Assembly (NCBI RefSeq): GCF_002575655.3
Contig: NC_053038.3
Coordinates: 145,530,885-145,594,884, forward strand
Source: Aegilops tauschii subsp. strangulata
Lineage: Eukaryota > Streptophyta > Magnoliopsida > Poales > Poaceae
Direction of reading: 5' to 3'
DNA length: 64,000 nt
Position 1 is the stretch's first letter. Each line of letters opens with the position of its first letter. The notes below the pieces were generated by a model. It searched no databases and had not been told where the DNA came from. It saw nothing but the letters and a program-made list of their open reading frames with translations. Below are positions 9,873 through 22,183 of the stretch, one piece after another. A program made the position numbers and the translations under genes.

Positions 9873-9893
9873 TGACCTACTGTGACAAACATG

Positions 9894-12723
9894 CAACCCA
9901 GAGGTCCTTTACCACGGACGCGGCTATTCGAATAGATGATGTTAACCCTGCAGGGGTGTAGTTCTTCGCAAACGCTCTCGCCACTTACCGCCATGTACAC
10001 GTCATGTATCTCAGCAACCTTCAAGCGGAGGCCTGGCGAGGGTGTCGGCCACGACCTGACTAATCACACAAGTATCTAGTCCAGGTTTATCACCTATTCG
10101 GGTTCCATCCGCAAGGAGATCCGGCCGGGGTGTCGCTCACGGCCCCAAACGATGTGTGCAGGGTTCCCGAGACACCAAACAGGCGACTCGGTACACTATG
10201 CCACGGTGTATCTACCGCATCATAGCCCACCCCTAGGGTCAGCGCTACGCACCGCCTCCAACACATATCCTACAAACACTAGAAACTAGTTGCAACTCTT
10301 GGACAGAGGTCAAGGTGATTAATAAGTCGAGAGAGTCAATTAAGGATCCCAATGTGTGGTAGTAGCTGTTCATGGATCACAAACACAGAACTCAGTTCCT
10401 GAGGACGGTATCAATGAGACAACCCACCATGTACTCCTACATGGCCTCTCACCGTTACCTTTACCAAATCGTGTTCACACACTTAGCTCTGAACAGTAGG
10501 ACATGTTCACAACTTTCCAATTCATCCTCGATGAATTAGACCTAACTCAACTCGAAGCAGTAGAAGGCATGACAACAAACATGAATGAGTAGGCACATCA
10601 AGGCTCAAACAACTCCTACTCATGCTAGTGGGTTTCATCTATTTACTGTGGCAATGACAGGTCATGCAGAGGAAAGGGGTTCAACTACCGCAACATGTAA
10701 CAGTTGAATCGTTGTTGTCCTAATGCAGTAAAAGAGAGCAGGAGCGAGAGAGTGGGGTTGTATCAGAATGAACAAAGGGGCTTTTGCTTGCCTGACACTT
10801 CTGAAGATAATATAGCTCTTCATAGGTGTCATCGAACAGCAAGGTTAAGTTTTGCACTAAACAGTGCCTTATCATGTTTTGCACTAAACAGCAAGGTTAA
10901 GTTTCTTAAACATGCATGAAACTAGTACATATGGAAATATTGGATTTTTTGATCATTTTTCATATATAAAACTTTGCATTTGGAGTTACAGATGAATTTC
11001 TATGATTTTTAGAAGTTTAGAGCATCTTCTGGAATTTCCTGAATTGTTTTAATCCAGAAAATGGTTAACTGCATTAGCATGATGTCGGTGTGACGTCAGC
11101 AGGTCAAAGGAGCCAGCCCAGGTCAAACCTGACGGCTGGGACCCACATGTCAGTGTCTAACTAATTAACCTAAGTTAATTAGCTCTAAACTAATACTAAA
11201 CTAGACTAGTTAAAGCCTTGGGCCCACATGTCAGTATTAACAGGGCTAATTAAGTCTAGTTAACGAGTAACCTAAATTAGCAGCGGCCTGGGCCCACTTG
11301 TCAGTGACCTAGGAGAGGTCAAACAGGGGTCAAACCCTGGTCAGCGGGGTCAAACCCACCGTCGACTCGACGCCGGCGAGTCCAGACACGGCGGAGCACG
11401 TCGGAAATCGCCCACAGGCGACCATTTGGACGGCGGATTGGTGCTACGTGCAGCTGAGGCTCGTGCGCAACTAGCACTGCAAGTAGAAGGGGCTGGCATG
11501 GTGGAGCTAACGGCGGAGAGCTCTTTTGCGGCCGCCGGAGTTCAGGCGAGGTTGAAAATGGTGCTGTGGGGCACGACGGAGCGAACAGCCGGGTGCTACA
11601 GCCTCCTGGTGATGTGATAAGCACAGTGACGCGCTCGGTTTCGAGCTTACGCGTATGTGGCCATGGCGGTGACATGGCCGGCGGAGCCGAGCTCTCGGCC
11701 ATGATGGCCAATGAGGTTAGGGGGTAGCTCGAGCGACTTGGATAGGGGGAAAACGAAGAGGAGCTCACGGCAAGTGCAGCGGTGGCCTCAACGAGCTCGG
11801 GGAAGGGCTGGTGATGGCGGGAGGTCGCTGGCGATCTCAGCGTACCGAGGTTGAAGAAGAGGGCGATGCAGGCGCTGTAGTGCGTCCCCGGTTGCATGGG
11901 GCGTCGAGGAGGAAGACGGGGCCGAGGTGGTTCTCTTGGTCACGCTGACTTGACTAGGGAGGGCTAGTGGCCGCGGTGGCGATGGACGGCGGCGATGAGC
12001 TCCGCTTGGTGGCTGCGTGCGAGAGAAACAGAGGAGGCATGAGAGAGCAGCGAGTGAGGGGGAGGTGGAGAGGTCTCTGGGCGTCTCTGTGGCGCGTTCA
12101 GAAGAGCCGGGCGTCGCGGTGAAGTAGGAGCTGGCGCGCGCGCAGCGACCACGCGCCCCTGCTCCTACTGGCAGGGGGTAGACGACGCGGTGAGGAGGTG
12201 GGCTGGGCCCTCTACAGTGCTGGGCCGCAGCTGGGCCGCTGGGTGGGCTGCGTCAGGTAAGTACACACTCTCTCTCTTTACTACTTTGTTTCTGATTTTC
12301 TATTTTTCTGCAACTTTGGAGCTTTATTAAAAATACTAAAACTAACGCAAAAATCATGAAACTTCTCATGCCCACTGTTTGGAATATTTCCAATAGTAAA
12401 CATTTTAGTTTATGATTATTTGGACATTTAAAATATTTTATAGTATTTAAATGCCCAAATGCAAATAGAGTATGATTTAATCCAGTGACCTTTTGCTCTC
12501 CTAGAAAATTGTGCACCATTTTTTTAGAGGTTCTAGACTAAGGCAAAGATGATGAACATTTTTGAAGGGCATTTCAGGTTCATTGAAAATGATTTTAGTA
12601 AACCCTAGTTGGTTTAAGTGGTGCTGGGGGTTTCTATCATCCCCATTTCAACATTCTGGGAGATGTAAACATGATGCAACACCAGATGCTAGCACTAGGC
12701 AGACCAGAACTAGGGATGTGACA
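9894..12723 (-). mobile_element. Minus-strand long LTR, left-truncated, TGTCACATCCC start
   Basis: Read on the minus strand, the LTR starts at 12723 with TGTCACATCCCTAGTTCTGG and runs at least to 9894, where the CACTA fragment begins. It has the composition profile of the other long LTRs here: a GC-rich leader block (about 12150-11330) with no conserved frame, then an AT-rich stretch, then the shared palindrome module. It is inserted 21 bp inside the leader of the element whose LTR starts at 13761. The far terminus, internal domain and target duplication are not seen. Confidence 0.6.
9909..9960 (-). other. Triple-palindrome module, copy 1
   Basis: On the minus strand the order is CCCTGCAGGG, a short AT-rich spacer, CTATTCGAATAG, then immediately CCGCGTCCGTGG. 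The first two are perfect palindromes. The third pairs with one G-T wobble. Equivalent modules at 33311, 41545 and 54372 have different bases but much the same symmetry. Confidence 0.7.
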
Positions 12724-12730
12724 ACTTCTT

Positions 12731-12744
12731 CTTCTTGGGCGCCA
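12731..12744 (-). other. Primer-binding-site candidate TGGCGCCCAAGAAG
   Basis: It directly abuts the LTR end at 12745 on the minus strand and starts TGGCGCC, as do plant PBSs that pair with tRNA 3' ends. Only the first seven bases fit the tRNA-Asp type, so the tRNA is not identified. Confidence 0.45.
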
Positions 12745-13761
12745 TGGTTGATGGCGTCGTCGAGGATGAAGATGATGCGCTGCGCATGCTATCAGGTTTG
12801 CACAAGCGACCTCCCTACCCGGCGCACCAAAGATGTCGCGGGATATCCGCGGCCACCTATGGGACCGGGCGGCCCCTTGCTGGTTCGGTGGTGTACGTCG
12901 CGTTGCACAAAGAGCATACCAGCACACGGCAACACGGCATAGAGCACACAAGCACTTTACCCAGGCTCGGGCCGCCGCGAGGCATAAGACCCTACTCCTG
13001 CTTTGGTGGATTGATGGTGGAAATGAACGTGGTGGTGCGTGGTACACTTGCCCGACAAGGTCTGCCTCAGGGCTACGGTGAAGACAAGCGTATGGTGGCT
13101 TGTGCTTGTCAAGTTTCCAACCCTCTAACCCCTCCTACGATTGCCATGGGCCTCCTTTTATAGATTAAGGGGTCACCACAGTGGCAAAACAGTCATTACC
13201 CACTGATATGATACCAAACAGTGCTATCATACCTAACTCTGCGGGCCGACAGGGTGCATTAAATGCACCGCTCAGCGTCACATCACTAGCTGCCCGGCAA
13301 GGCCTGTCGGGCTTATGTCGCCAGCTCCGCACTTGTTCTCTTGACACGTCGCTGGATGGGTGTCACCCGTGGGTTTGTTCTGTAGGAGATGGCTGCCAAG
13401 TGCCAAATGCCTCCACTTAATCACCTTGCGGCTTGACACTGCACTGATTGACGACGTGGGTCGTACTTGCACGGTTGGCGGGGTGGTTTAGGCCCCGCAA
13501 GCCCCGGCAGGCGCTGCCGGGGAGTCTTGGTCACTTGCTTATGGTGGTGGCCTGGCCCCTTGCTAGGCTCACATACCCAGCAAGGGAGGCCCTTCTCTTG
13601 TCGATATTCTGTTCCTTTGGCTCGATCTCGATCTCTTCTGAGCTGCATGTTGGTTCTTCAACTCTCTTGGTTCTTCGATCTTTGTCTTGAGCTGGTGCTT
13701 CAATCTTGACCTTGTGCCTGTGCACAGTTGGGCAACATACCCGGGGTCTGTTGCACCGACA
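12745..13761 (-). mobile_element. Minus-strand LTR of 1,017 bp, TGTCGGTGCAAC...CA
   Basis: On the minus strand it starts TGTCGGTGCAACAGACCCCG and ends GCCATCAACCA, adjoining the primer-site candidate. It includes the CCCGAACC/GTAGGGT block (plus-strand near 12960-13000) typical of cereal gypsy LTRs. Only this LTR and about 21 bases of leader remain; the rest was displaced by the TGTCACATCCC element. Confidence 0.6.
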
Positions 13762-14600
13762 AATTTCTACAGTTGATTCTACATTAAAAAGTGTTCTTTG
13801 TAATGATATTATGAGTTGAGTTGAGAATGGTCTTGAATGAACCTGCCAGGCTGCCGAGGTGATGACGTCGCATTGATCAATAAGTTCCTCCACCACATCA
13901 TCTTTCAGATTGGGTCAAGAATAACAGGGTCGTTTCCGGCCTATTCCCTCCATGGAGAAGACGATCGAACATTGGCAGAAGGAAGGGTGAAGGCAAATGG
14001 AGGTGGGAGGAAGAGTGTGCGACAACACTTCCAAATCGAGAGGGAAAGGCGAAGAGGCGATGGACGGTTGCCACGGTACATGAAGAGGCGCACCGCCCTA
14101 CATAGACGTCCGTTCAGAAATTTTACAAAATGACTCGCCGTCGTCTCACTCACATGTTGGAACGGGACCACATGTCAACGAAACATGGTGTGTCATTTCT
14201 CGTGCAAAATGCGATCTGGCCGCGTTGGCCCAAGGTGCCACATTATTTCTCGACTTTATTTTTTTAATGGCGTGCTGTTTAGTTTTGAAGCATGACTAAC
14301 TTGTACTGTATGCAGAGAAAATATAAACTTCTCTACACTACTCCACCTCTAGTACTAGTATCAAAAAAGATATATAGCATAGAGCTTCAACGCTTACTTG
14401 TTAAGGGCTGCCCACTTGCTTCTCACACTATCACCCTCTCCCCATATCTAAAAAACACGGCCTCTCTCTCTCCCTCCTCAACGGTGGTCACATATCCGCC
14501 GGAGAAGAAAAGGACTTGCAGCGTTCACGCATTCGTCGTCAGCGGGCAAGGTCACGCACTGACGACAAGGCCGTCCTCTCAGAACTAGCGCCCACGCGGG
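13762..14600. other. Unassigned sequence, possible 5' region of the 14601 exon
   Basis: Open frames on both strands at 13837-14171 mirror each other and show no recognised domain. A CT-rich stretch (14430-14480) precedes the 14601 start and could be a promoter or 5' UTR pyrimidine tract. Confidence 0.35.
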
Positions 14601-14683
14601 ATGGCCTCCGTCCCAGAGCTCGCTGCCGTAGTGTGTCCGGAGGACGACAACCACGAGCGTAGCCACTTCCCGCCAACCGTCAG
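14601..14683 (+). CDS. Candidate first exon, 28 codons, unknown protein
   Basis: ATG at 14601 opens a short GC-rich frame encoding MASVPELAAVVCPEDDNHER and SHFPPTVR, ending at CAG/GTATGC (14683/14684), a good donor. The composition switches from GC-rich to AT-rich at exactly this point, as at grass exon 1-intron 1 borders. I could not find convincing later exons, although a small fragment near 15625-15733 (reading EWAPPPPAVLL then SIKFL) may be one. It could be the 5' stub of a decayed gene. Confidence 0.3.
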
Positions 14684-17600
14684 GTATGCTACCTCTTCTT
14701 GAACCATACCCTTGTTCTATTGCCGCATCTACCACGTCGCTGCATGTGTATCTTTTTCCTCTCCACCATCTTCCCAATTTGCTACCCTCTGCTCTGCTGG
14801 TCACACAGACGAAAAACTTAATTTGCACTTTCAAAGGAAACCCTACTTCATGCAGATTAATCCATGTCTGGGTTGAATAAGGAAAGGAAGGGAGAAAGTA
14901 CTGTCCAAGAGATTAGGCATAGAACTTGCATCTAGGTTGAAAAGGGGAAAATCAGTAGCTAAGGAACGAGTCTCGTGTCTCTTGGTTGAAAAAGGGTAGA
15001 AAGGCATGACAACGCAATAGAGAATGACCAGCTCGATCGGTTTGTTGTCCTCACATAGGAAAAATGTGGCCAAAGAGAACACAAATGGGACGTAATCCAC
15101 ATATGCTGCCTGGATATTTGTTGCTCTAGGCAACCATACCTCCCTCACCACTCTATGTGTCCGTGGAGGTACATCGTACTGGTGCGCCCACTGTCCGAAT
15201 GGGCCTCCCATGCTCTTATTGCCACTTTTTTGTTGTTAGCATAACGCCAGCGGTAAAGTCAAGCAATGCTACTACTAAAGTGATGCCTCATTTAACTAAT
15301 GTCGCACTCAGTCTAATGCCACCGATAATTTTAAGCAATGCCATTTAATGTCACTGGATTATTTCAGGGTTAGCTGTTGATTATGGATGTATTAAAGATT
15401 TTTCAGCTAAGGCATTCTAATTTTGTTGCACAGCCAGTATACCAACGAGAAACTTGTTACTACCTTCAGATCTTTGCACTTTAGTGCTTATAGATTACAT
15501 ACCTCACTTTCATGAGATAAGTCAATTTATTTGTACAATGTCACCAAAATTCCAAGGCACTGATGTCATTTTATTTTTGTTAAACTGCACAAAAAATTAT
15601 GAACACAAGAGGAAAGGTCATGAGTGGGCACCTCCTCCTCCGGCTGTTCTCTTGATCCGTTCGATCAAGTTTTTATGTTTGATCGATTATAAAGATTGGG
15701 ATAGCAATTTTGAGGTCCCCTCGAGTTCGAAATGATATTTACCTTGACGGTACATGGTTTGCAATTTTCTTTATACTATCATTAGTTAATAATGCTAGTT
15801 ACCTTCAGACTTTTGTATTTGGCTTAATGCTGTTGCACAGCTAGTATACCAATGCTAAAACTTGTTATCTTTATATTTTGTATTGTTAATGCTTATAGAA
15901 ATCTTCCAGTGCTAGCTTATGGAAATCTGTTCAGTAAAACCATAGTACTGTACCCCGTAATAAAAAACAACTCTACTGTTGCACTAGCCACTGGATTAGT
16001 GTATATAATTGTACGATTCGAATGGTGTTGCATTAGCGTATCTACATATATAAATTGTGGCAAGCTTTCCCAGATATGTGCTGAAGAAAACTACTACCTG
16101 TTTTTATAAATACTAGACATTTGGGTACTTTAAATTGACCTGTGAAAACGTCTTATATTAAGGAACAGAGGGTGTAGAGTTCACTCAAATTATCCCGGTA
16201 AAGCTAGTCACACCTTTGTTAAAATTAATGTTCATTTTGTTATCAGAGGAGGTCTATATGTTTGTCTCTAATGCATGTCCGCTACATACCTGACATCACG
16301 ATGTACTGTTAAGTCATTTCCTTTTGTACAGTGTCACTGAATTCTCAAGGCGGTGATGGCATTTTATTTTAGTTGAACTGCACAAAATATGCTTAAAAGA
16401 AGAGGAAAGGTCAGGAATGGTTCAGTTATTAAGAAAATACTATGTATGCCTTCCTAACATCAACCACTGTTTCCTTATTTATTCCTTCGAATAGGTGGTT
16501 AGAAACAGTCTTGCTACCTTTTCCCATTAAGAAATTGGAATGCTTATATTTGTGAGTCTATGCTTCAACTAGTGCCACTTTTATAGTAATCACACTTTCA
16601 ATATCTATGCAAACAGGGATGCTCGATTTTAATGGAACTACACAAAAAGTCCAAATGGTTCAACATTAGGAGCATCTTTTCTTCCAAACCTTTATATCCA
16701 ATTGGTGGCACCATGAGCTGTTCATACGAAGGTACATGGTTTGCTACTATCTTGCTACTCTTTTTGTACTGACATTAGATAGTAATGTTAGTGGTTTGCA
16801 TGTGAATTTATTGGCAGGGTGGACCTACATTGGAGGTGCAGGACATGATTCAATGATTGGATGCTCAATTTCGGTTGTATCGATTTCTCCTCTTCCATCA
16901 TTGCGAACATGGATATCCTTAGTCTGATGAAGAATAGGTGCTATATTTCTGCTCTGTACCAGCAAATCAATTCAATACGAAATTGTCCAGGGCAAAACAT
17001 GACAATATCAAATTGTCTAGCGCAAAACATGACAGATGCTAAGCGGAAGAGACATGATTAAATTGAAAATACAAGGTGGGGTATATGTTTACTAGATGCT
17101 TGATATTTGTGCAGACATATGTCTGCCCGTTGCTATTTGGCAAACAAACATAGTGACCGCAATTTTGGTGGAACTGCACAAGAGAATATTATAGTCACTG
17201 CATGCAGTGCCATTTGAAAATAGACACAGAAAGATTGGATAGTCACTTCATGGACTGCACAAAAGTAGTACTGTACTATTTATTGGCGAACACTAGGTGC
17301 TTCATTTCTTTGGTCTGATTATACAAAGGGCATCATTTGGCCGAAGTTAAACTATGTATTGCAAAAATAGTATCGCTGTGTGATCGAGAGAAGATCGAAT
17401 CATATTGCAGTGGATGTTCCTCCATCATGTGTGGTTCATTGTCATGGTTCCAGTTGTTGCTGAAACCATTTACGTTTGCAAGAGGAATTGTAGACTTCAC
17501 ACACAAATTTGTCTTTCACTCTGTACTAAATGTTTGCCAAGAGAAGCATTCATGTTAGTAGGAAGAACATATTTTTTCTGTATCATTGCTTTTGGAGGTA

Positions 17601-18411
17601 CATATTTGTATATGATCTGTGAATCAGTGAGATGCATTAACATGTTGATCTTATGTATCGGAATCGTACTGGTTGGTTGTGAATCTGGGTTACTAATGTG
17701 AACATATTACAATGCCAGGCCTGTGAGTCTTGCGTGAACATTTCGAATGGATCGACTCTTACTACTATGCACAGCATGATCCTTATTTTTGTGTTCTCAG
17801 TGTTTACAAGTTACTAACAGTTCCTTATATCTATTTGCTCAATGTTTACAAGTTAGTGATCGATCACTAGCTAGCCTACTAATGAGCTCTTATCAGTTTT
17901 AGTTGCGACTCAAGATCCGAAGTGGCAGGTTTTTTAATATAAATGCCTACCTCTGAAGAAAATGCCTACCTCATGGGAACGTTCATCCGCTATTGCGATC
18001 CTACACGTACACTATCCGACCGACTCGATCCTACGCGAATAACCAGCGGATCACACATGTACCTCATCTGGATGAATCAAGCGCTCTTGTTTCACCGTCA
18101 TGCCGACATGCGACCCAGCACGGACGGGACACACCACTGATGGGACGGGACAGGATGGCACAGTCATAATTTTGGTTTTTCTAGTTTTCCACGGCAAGCT
18201 GGCACGCTAAGCCATGCATGCTTATGCACTGAATTCTGATGACCGCGATGACCGTCAAGTTTCCCGAGACACGCTGGTTCACCTACCTTCCTCCAATAAT
18301 TACAAGTTCCCAGCGTTCTCTGGTGGCACCATCACCCAACCCACCCTATCCTTATAAGTCCCCACTGGCCCGACGTCGCTCGCCACTTATCCTTGCTCTC
18401 GCCACGTCCGT
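14684..18411. other. AT-rich low-copy-looking region with diverged internal duplications
   Basis: No domain or long frame is supported. Several phrases recur: tgttgcacagc.agtatacca (15425 and 15832), tcattttattttagttgaactgcacaaaa types (15570, 16360, 16630, 17165), and gaggaaaggtca.gaatggt (15610, 16400). The pattern fits old tandem duplication, possibly of an intron. The stretch from 17720 to 18411 shows nothing recognisable. Confidence 0.45.
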
Positions 18412-18894
18412 CATGCCCCCGCCCGTCCGCAATAGGCGATGCCGGAGGCGGTCACCACCGGAACTAGTGTTTGGTTTTTCACCAAAAGGCAGACGAAGGG
18501 AGGAGGCATTCTATCGGTCATTAGATGGTAATGCGGAGTGTGAGGACTTGTTGGAGCACGACCGCCTGGCAGAGGAGCAGCGTATCGCCGATTCGCGCTG
18601 CCAGCGGGGCATGAGCAGCAGCGCACAGACGCTCTGATTCGCGAGCAGAGCGCCCGCAACTAGGATGACTACTTGGACGTCGGCGCCCGGCAAATAGCCC
18701 TGGAGGCTCTAGGGGATGCATGTATTTGCGACACAGAATTTTACTACCAGCTTGTCAAATGGGTTTCCCGCTTAGAAGCCGAAGCTTCGGTGGACCACGC
18801 TGGCATGGAAAGGGCCAACGCGCCTGAGCAACAGGCCCTATCGCACCTGTGGCACGTCCGAGGCGAGGCAGAGGACGTCGGTGCTGGTGTTTAG
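18412..18894 (+). pseudogene. Frameshifted ORF, unknown family, helical charged protein
   Basis: The frame from ATG 18412 encodes a basic N-terminus, then an acidic/Gln-rich helical segment (EDLLEHDRLAEEQRIADSRC). A frameshift near 18605 moves the continuation to another frame (QQRTDALIREQSARN), a TAG follows at about 18660, and then DDYLDVGARQIALEALGDAC continues to TAG at about 18894. The continuity across the two lesions argues for one former protein of about 160 residues. The heptad-like spacing suggests a coiled coil. I do not recognise the family; its position just before CACTA-type repeats suggests a transposon-carried ORF. Confidence 0.45.
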
Positions 18895-21800
18895 CAAGTA
18901 CCGCAGATGGCGGCCAGCATCATCTAGTTAGCTAAGAGTATGTTAGTACTTTTACACTACTAGAGTATTAGTGGGAGTAGATAGTTAACTTGGCTATGAT
19001 GGTCGTCAACAAGGAAGTTCAGTACTCTATATCTGGATTAGACCTGTTACTTTGCTCTGAATGTTGAACTTTCCGTTTGAACATATGGAATGGGCTGTTA
19101 TTTTTTAAATGGGTTGTATTTGTCCGCCACGGGTTTAGAGTCTGACTTGTGGGCCTACTAGGTTGACGCGTACACAGTCATGAGATGATTGTACATGGAG
19201 AGGATGACAGCAGGGACCCACCAAGGTCATGGCAGTACGCAAGCAAGTGCCTCCTTATTTCAAGGCAAAAAAATGGTTCCTCCTAATGGATTTCTGACAT
19301 CTGGGTCCCATGCCATTGTCAACGTAGTCAATAAACGAGAGAATTGCACAACGAGCGGCTGACACCAGGGACCCAGCTACTCGCCCAGTTATTTTTGTTT
19401 TTGAGATGGAAGCAGGGTTTCAACTGGGCTGTGCGAGGCACTCTGGCCTGTCTAGCCAACCTTTTCTTTTATGTTTATCACAAGACCAGCCTAGTAGTTT
19501 TTTTTTTCTTTCTGAAAATGGCTATCCTAGTTTTTTTGTGCTTTTGCAGAATACCCAACCGAGACCTACTTGCTTTATCAGCCCTGCTGGGCTGCGGATC
19601 TTTCAAGACGAAGTGAGCTTCATTCGGCTTGCCTAGAAAATGGGCTATTAGTAATGAGAAATGGGATGTACATTTTAAAACACATCAAACTAGCAATTAG
19701 TTTCAAATTTCATTTTTTTTCATTTCGAGATTTTAAATTCCGTTGATTTTTATGCGTGGACATTTTTTTGGATTTTATATTGATATAAATTTATTTTTAA
19801 AATTAGTTTGAATGTGACTCGTAATTTCAGGATTAAAACCAGTTCGGCCTCACCGAAATATGCAAAATTTTGTCTAATTTTTTAACCGTGGCCACAATAT
19901 GGGCTGTAATGCTAACAAAAAGAATATGGGCTCCAAAAAATCTTAAGAATTAGAAAATGGGCTGTAATTCATTAGAAATAATGGCAGATGGGTTGTATGC
20001 TGTTTTCCACAGATTTGAGGCTGAATTGTGCGCCTACTATAGGTTGATGCGTACGCTTTCCTAAAAAAAGGTTCATGCACAGGCAACGCCGTGCCATCTT
20101 AGTCAACACACGAGCATAGTGACTATTGGATGTCCATCCAATGGCCGTCGTGCTTCTTCAATCTCTACTCTTCCTTCTCCAGCCGCTCAAACAAGCGCCG
20201 ACGTGGAGAGTCTGACCGCTAGGTCCATGGCCGAACGCAAGGAAATGCCTCCTTATTACGCACAAAATAATGATTCCTCCATGTCATGGATGGGACCCAC
20301 CGGAAGGGCCTCTGTATTTCACAAAAAACGTTCCCCCCACTGACAGCTCGGACCCACCAGCTATATCTTCGCACGCAAGGAAGGGCCTCCTTTTATGCAA
20401 AAAAATGAATACTCCCCCTACTAACCGGGACCCAACATAGTGGGAGGCTGACTTGTGGTTCTACTAAGTTGACACGGAGGAAGGGCTTTGTCAACTTAGT
20501 CAATATGAACGATTCTAGCTCCAGTGATAGTACGATGTCCATCCAACGGCCGTAGTTCTTCTTCAACCTCTGGTCTTCTTGCTCCAGCCGCCCAAACCAG
20601 CGCCGGTCATGCCGCCTGCTCCTGCCTTCCGTGGTCGGCTGTGCTGCCGCGGTGGCCTCACCGCTCCCTACTACTCCCACCGCTGGCCAGTTCATCCCTC
20701 TACTCACTCACACCGTCTGTTATTATGCGGCGACGGCAGCCTCACACCGCAGCCGAACCAGTCAACCCTCGTACTCCTGTTCGCGTGCGCATCCGCTGCC
20801 GCGTCTTCCTCGGCTCTGCGTCATCCCCTTCCTAGGCCTCGCCGTCGTCCACTGCCTTAGTGCTCTCTGCGCGGCGTGGTTCATGTGGTCAAGGACGACT
20901 TCCATCGGAAGAGTACTGTACGTGGAGAGGCTGAAAGCTGGGTCCATGGCCGGAGCAAGGAAGTGCCTCCTTATTACGCGCAAAATATTGATTCCTCGAC
21001 CTGACAGCAGGGACCCACCGGACGGGCCACCGTATTTTGCAAAAAAAAAACATTTCCCCTGAGTGCTAGGACCACCAGCTACATCTTGGAATGCAAGGAA
21101 ATGCGTCCATATTACGGGAAAAAATATGATTGTCCCCCTGACAACTGGGACCCGCCAGCTATATCTTCACACGCAAGGAAGTGCCTCCTTATCCTCTCTA
21201 ACAGTCGGAACCCACCGGAGGATTGAAGCGTATGTAGCATTGTCATTATGGTCGCGAATGTGTACGTACATACTGGTCGATCGGTCTGTCTGCAGGCTGC
21301 AGCGATTAACCGTGGCCGAGTAAGGAAGGACACGTGTCGTAGTAGAGGCGCGGACGTAGCATGTGACGCAGTCCCGTGAATATCGTGTACACGTACGTAT
21401 AGCCAGGGTGCAAGAAAGTAAATATGTCCACGTATGTACATACAGGCGGGGTCTCGAATGCCTACTCGCGCATACGTACGGCCAGTGCTCGTGTACATGG
21501 AGAGGCAGCAGAGAGCAGCGACAGCGTCCTAATCATCGGCAGCCAACCGGCTCAGTCGGAACGGAGAAACTACGTCGTGTTCATTGGGAGGCAACAGAAT
21601 GTGTCGTGTTCATTGGGAGCCAACCGGCTTGGACGGAACAGCCGAAACGAGGCCTGGCATACCGCAGAACGATGGAAACGGCCTTGTCTTCGACCGCCTA
21701 AGGTCGAAACAGGATCTTGTTCACCGGGAGGGGTCTGGCGTACCGCAATACGGAGGAAACGGACTTCTCTTCGACCTCCAACGGTCGAAACAGGGTCCTG

Positions 21801-22130
21801 TTGATCGGGAGGTGTGTGGCGTACCGCAAAACAAAGGAAACAGACTTCTCTTCGACCTCCTACGGTTGAAACGGGGGTCCTGTTCATCGGGAGGCGTGTA
21901 GTGTACCGCAAAACGGGACTCCACGGGCTACTGTTCATCCACCGTCTACTGCCTCGCTCCAGCCTCCACGGTCTACTATTCATCCACCGTCGACCTCCTC
22001 CAGTCTCCACCTGCGACTGTTCATCCACGACGTCTCGCTCCTGCCTCCACCAGCACTGTTCACCCAGCCTTCACCAGCTACTGTTCATCCAGCCCTCCAC
22101 CGACTATTGTTCAACCATCCCTCCACCCAC
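18895..22130 (+). mobile_element. Interior of a large CACTA element, repeat-rich, no transposase
   Basis: The stretch is built of degenerate repeats. 19190-21200 holds at least five copies of a block with ggacccacc, cgcaaggaagtgcctcctta and ttacgcgcaaaataatgattcc. 21645-21910 holds a tandem with TTCGACC...GGTCGAA, and 21915-22130 holds ctactgttcatcca repeats. The same ctgttcatcca phrase resumes after 23996 and leads to a CACTA right end at 24664, so both sides probably belong to one element interrupted by the copy at 22131. No transposase domain is seen. Confidence 0.5.
21645..21910 (+). repeat. Tandem repeat, about 85 bp, each unit with a small hairpin
   Basis: Units of the type ggaaacggacttctcttcga, cctccaacggtcgaaacagg, gtcctgttcatcgggaggtg and tggcgtaccgcaa occur about four times. 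In each, TTCGACC and GGTCGAA face each other across 5-6 bases. Confidence 0.7.
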
Positions 22131-22183
22131 CACTACTAGAAAAAGGCCTATTAGTGGCGCACCTATTTTTGCCATTAATGGCG

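Noticed and set aside
11319..12152. Ala/Arg/Pro-rich frames in GC-rich DNA
   Set aside because: They lie in the leader block of a minus-strand LTR; the same composition appears in the other long LTRs without a conserved frame.
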